A stretch of 13,278 nucleotides of DNA, taken from the NCBI GenBank assembly GCA_947627085.1, contig CANQUO010000043.1, positions 1-13,278 on the forward strand, written 5' to 3'. How positions within the stretch are numbered: position 1 is the stretch's first letter; each line of letters opens with the position of its first letter. Below the pieces are notes generated by a model. That model was not told the origin of the DNA. It worked only from the letters and a program-made list of their open reading frames with translations, and did not search any database. Shown here in pieces: positions 12,827 to 13,278 of the stretch. Made by a program: the position numbers and the translations under genes. Source of the stretch: an uncultured Oscillospiraceae bacterium (lineage in GTDB: Bacteria > Bacillota > Clostridia > Oscillospirales > Oscillospiraceae).

Positions 12827-12849
12827 CTGTGGTATACTATATCCCACAG
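12827..12849. promoter_or_regulatory. Palindromic operator over the tetR-type promoter
   Basis: CTGTGG (12827-12832) and CCACAG (12844-12849) form a perfect 6-bp inverted repeat centred on 12838. The probable -10 TATACT (12833-12838) lies between the arms; a weak TTCTTT -35 is 17 bases before it. Size and position fit a TetR-family dimer site, suggesting autoregulation. A second inverted repeat, GCCGTA (12851-12856)/TACGGC (12864-12869), lies in the leader. Confidence 0.5.
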
Positions 12850-12895
12850 TGCCGTATGACAGCTACGGCGGAAGACATCCTGAAGGAGATCAAAA

Positions 12896-13278
12896 ATGGC
12901 TAACTTTACGAAGAAAGCGATCCAGGAATCCTTTCTGAAATTGCTGACGGAACGGCCCCTGTCCAAAATCACGGTAAAGGATATTGTGGCGGATTGCGGC
13001 ATCAATCGAAACACCTTTTACTACTATTTTGAAGATATACCAAAGCTGATCGAAAGTATGGTCGAGGAGGATGCCGAAAAGATCATTGAGACCTATCCTA
13101 CCGTAGAAAAGTTTGAGGACTGCCTGGAAACGGTCGTTGATTTGGCGCTTGCGAAAAAATGCGCGGTATTACATATCTATCACTCGGCGAGCCGGGAGAT
13201 TTATGAGATGTACCTTTGGAAAATCTGCGATCACACGATAAACGCCTACATTACGTCTGTCCTGCGCGGTAGAAGCGT
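12896..13278 (+). CDS. TetR/AcrR-family transcriptional regulator (partial, runs off the window)
   Basis: 127 residues are visible, with no stop before the window end. The N-terminal DNA-binding domain is typical: MANFTKKAIQESFLKLLTE (helix 1), then LSKITVKDIVADCGINRNTFYYYFEDIPKLIESM, where VKDIVADCGINRNTFYYYF is the helix-turn-helix of the TetR family. The following helices (about residue 60 onward) belong to the ligand-binding/dimer domain, whose ligand is unknown. The start at 12896 has GAAGGAG (12882-12888) about 7 bases upstream. The gene sits behind the MATE remnant, its likely former target, with a candidate operator in its own promoter. The expected full length is about 180-200 residues. 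Confidence 0.88.
   Translation, partial: MANFTKKAIQESFLKLLTERPLSKITVKDIVADCGINRNTFYYYFEDIPKLIESMVEEDAEKIIETYPTVEKFEDCLETVVDLALAKKCAVLHIYHSASREIYEMYLWKICDHTINAYITSVLRGRS

Noticed and set aside
12325..13014. 229-codon minus-strand frame over the mnmG end, the scar and the TetR start
   Set aside because: It is antisense to mnmG, the MATE remnant and the TetR helix-turn-helix, all of which are recognisable on the plus strand.

Overview
The window looks like chromosomal DNA of a moderately GC-rich low-GC-phylum bacterium (Bacillota, class Clostridia, most likely the Oscillospiraceae/Ruminococcaceae side). The pointers are a T-box leader upstream of thrS, strong purine-rich GGAGG ribosome sites, consensus sigma-A promoters, a DUF4085-type protein, a small Xre repressor of clostridial type, and MnmG and TadA of Bacillota type. 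The assignment below class level is inference.

Layout, left to right. 1-205: two strong hairpins behind a CBS-domain gene (634..206, minus). This gene is divergent from tadA (809..1246, plus), with two facing promoters between them. A 57-residue basic protein (1425..1252, minus) ends 5 bases from tadA; it diverges from a small Xre-family repressor (1558..1782, plus) across a 13-bp inverted repeat and a perfect-consensus promoter. Then come, on the minus strand, a DUF4085-like protein (2815..1859), a 64-residue two-helix membrane protein (3135..2941), and a two-gene unit of an ECF sigma factor (4728..4270) and a single-pass membrane protein that probably acts as its anti-sigma factor (4268..3315). 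That unit is flanked by two copies of a ~45-bp repeat. 4729-5459 has no gene but is packed with GC-rich hairpins and a 62-bp direct repeat.

5460-7500 (minus) is thrS, a threonyl-tRNA synthetase without the N-terminal TGS domain, under a T-box leader whose specifier codon reads ACC (Thr). 7585-9801 (plus) is the main accessory island: a two-gene Type II restriction-modification operon with its own near-consensus promoter, made of a C5-cytosine methyltransferase (PCN instead of PCQ at the active site) and an overlapping phospholipase-D-fold restriction endonuclease of the NgoFVII type. A bidirectional hairpin terminator separates it from a second CBS-pair gene (10386..9955, minus).

10537-12399 is mnmG (plus), transcribed from its own promoter and not in the common mnmE-mnmG-rsmG order. 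Directly behind it lies a scar: the C-terminal end of a tyrosine recombinase, broken by a stop codon, running in frame into the last ~75 residues of a MATE efflux pump. A terminator follows, then the start of a TetR-family regulator that runs off the window end.

Functionally the core genes (tadA, thrS, mnmG) all serve tRNA modification or charging. The accessory genes concern defence (restriction-modification), gene regulation (Xre, ECF sigma, TetR, CBS sensors) and traces of past mobile-element activity. The strongest candidate for a specific accessory system is the PLD-nuclease restriction-modification pair; the least explained one is the small-protein/Xre divergent module.
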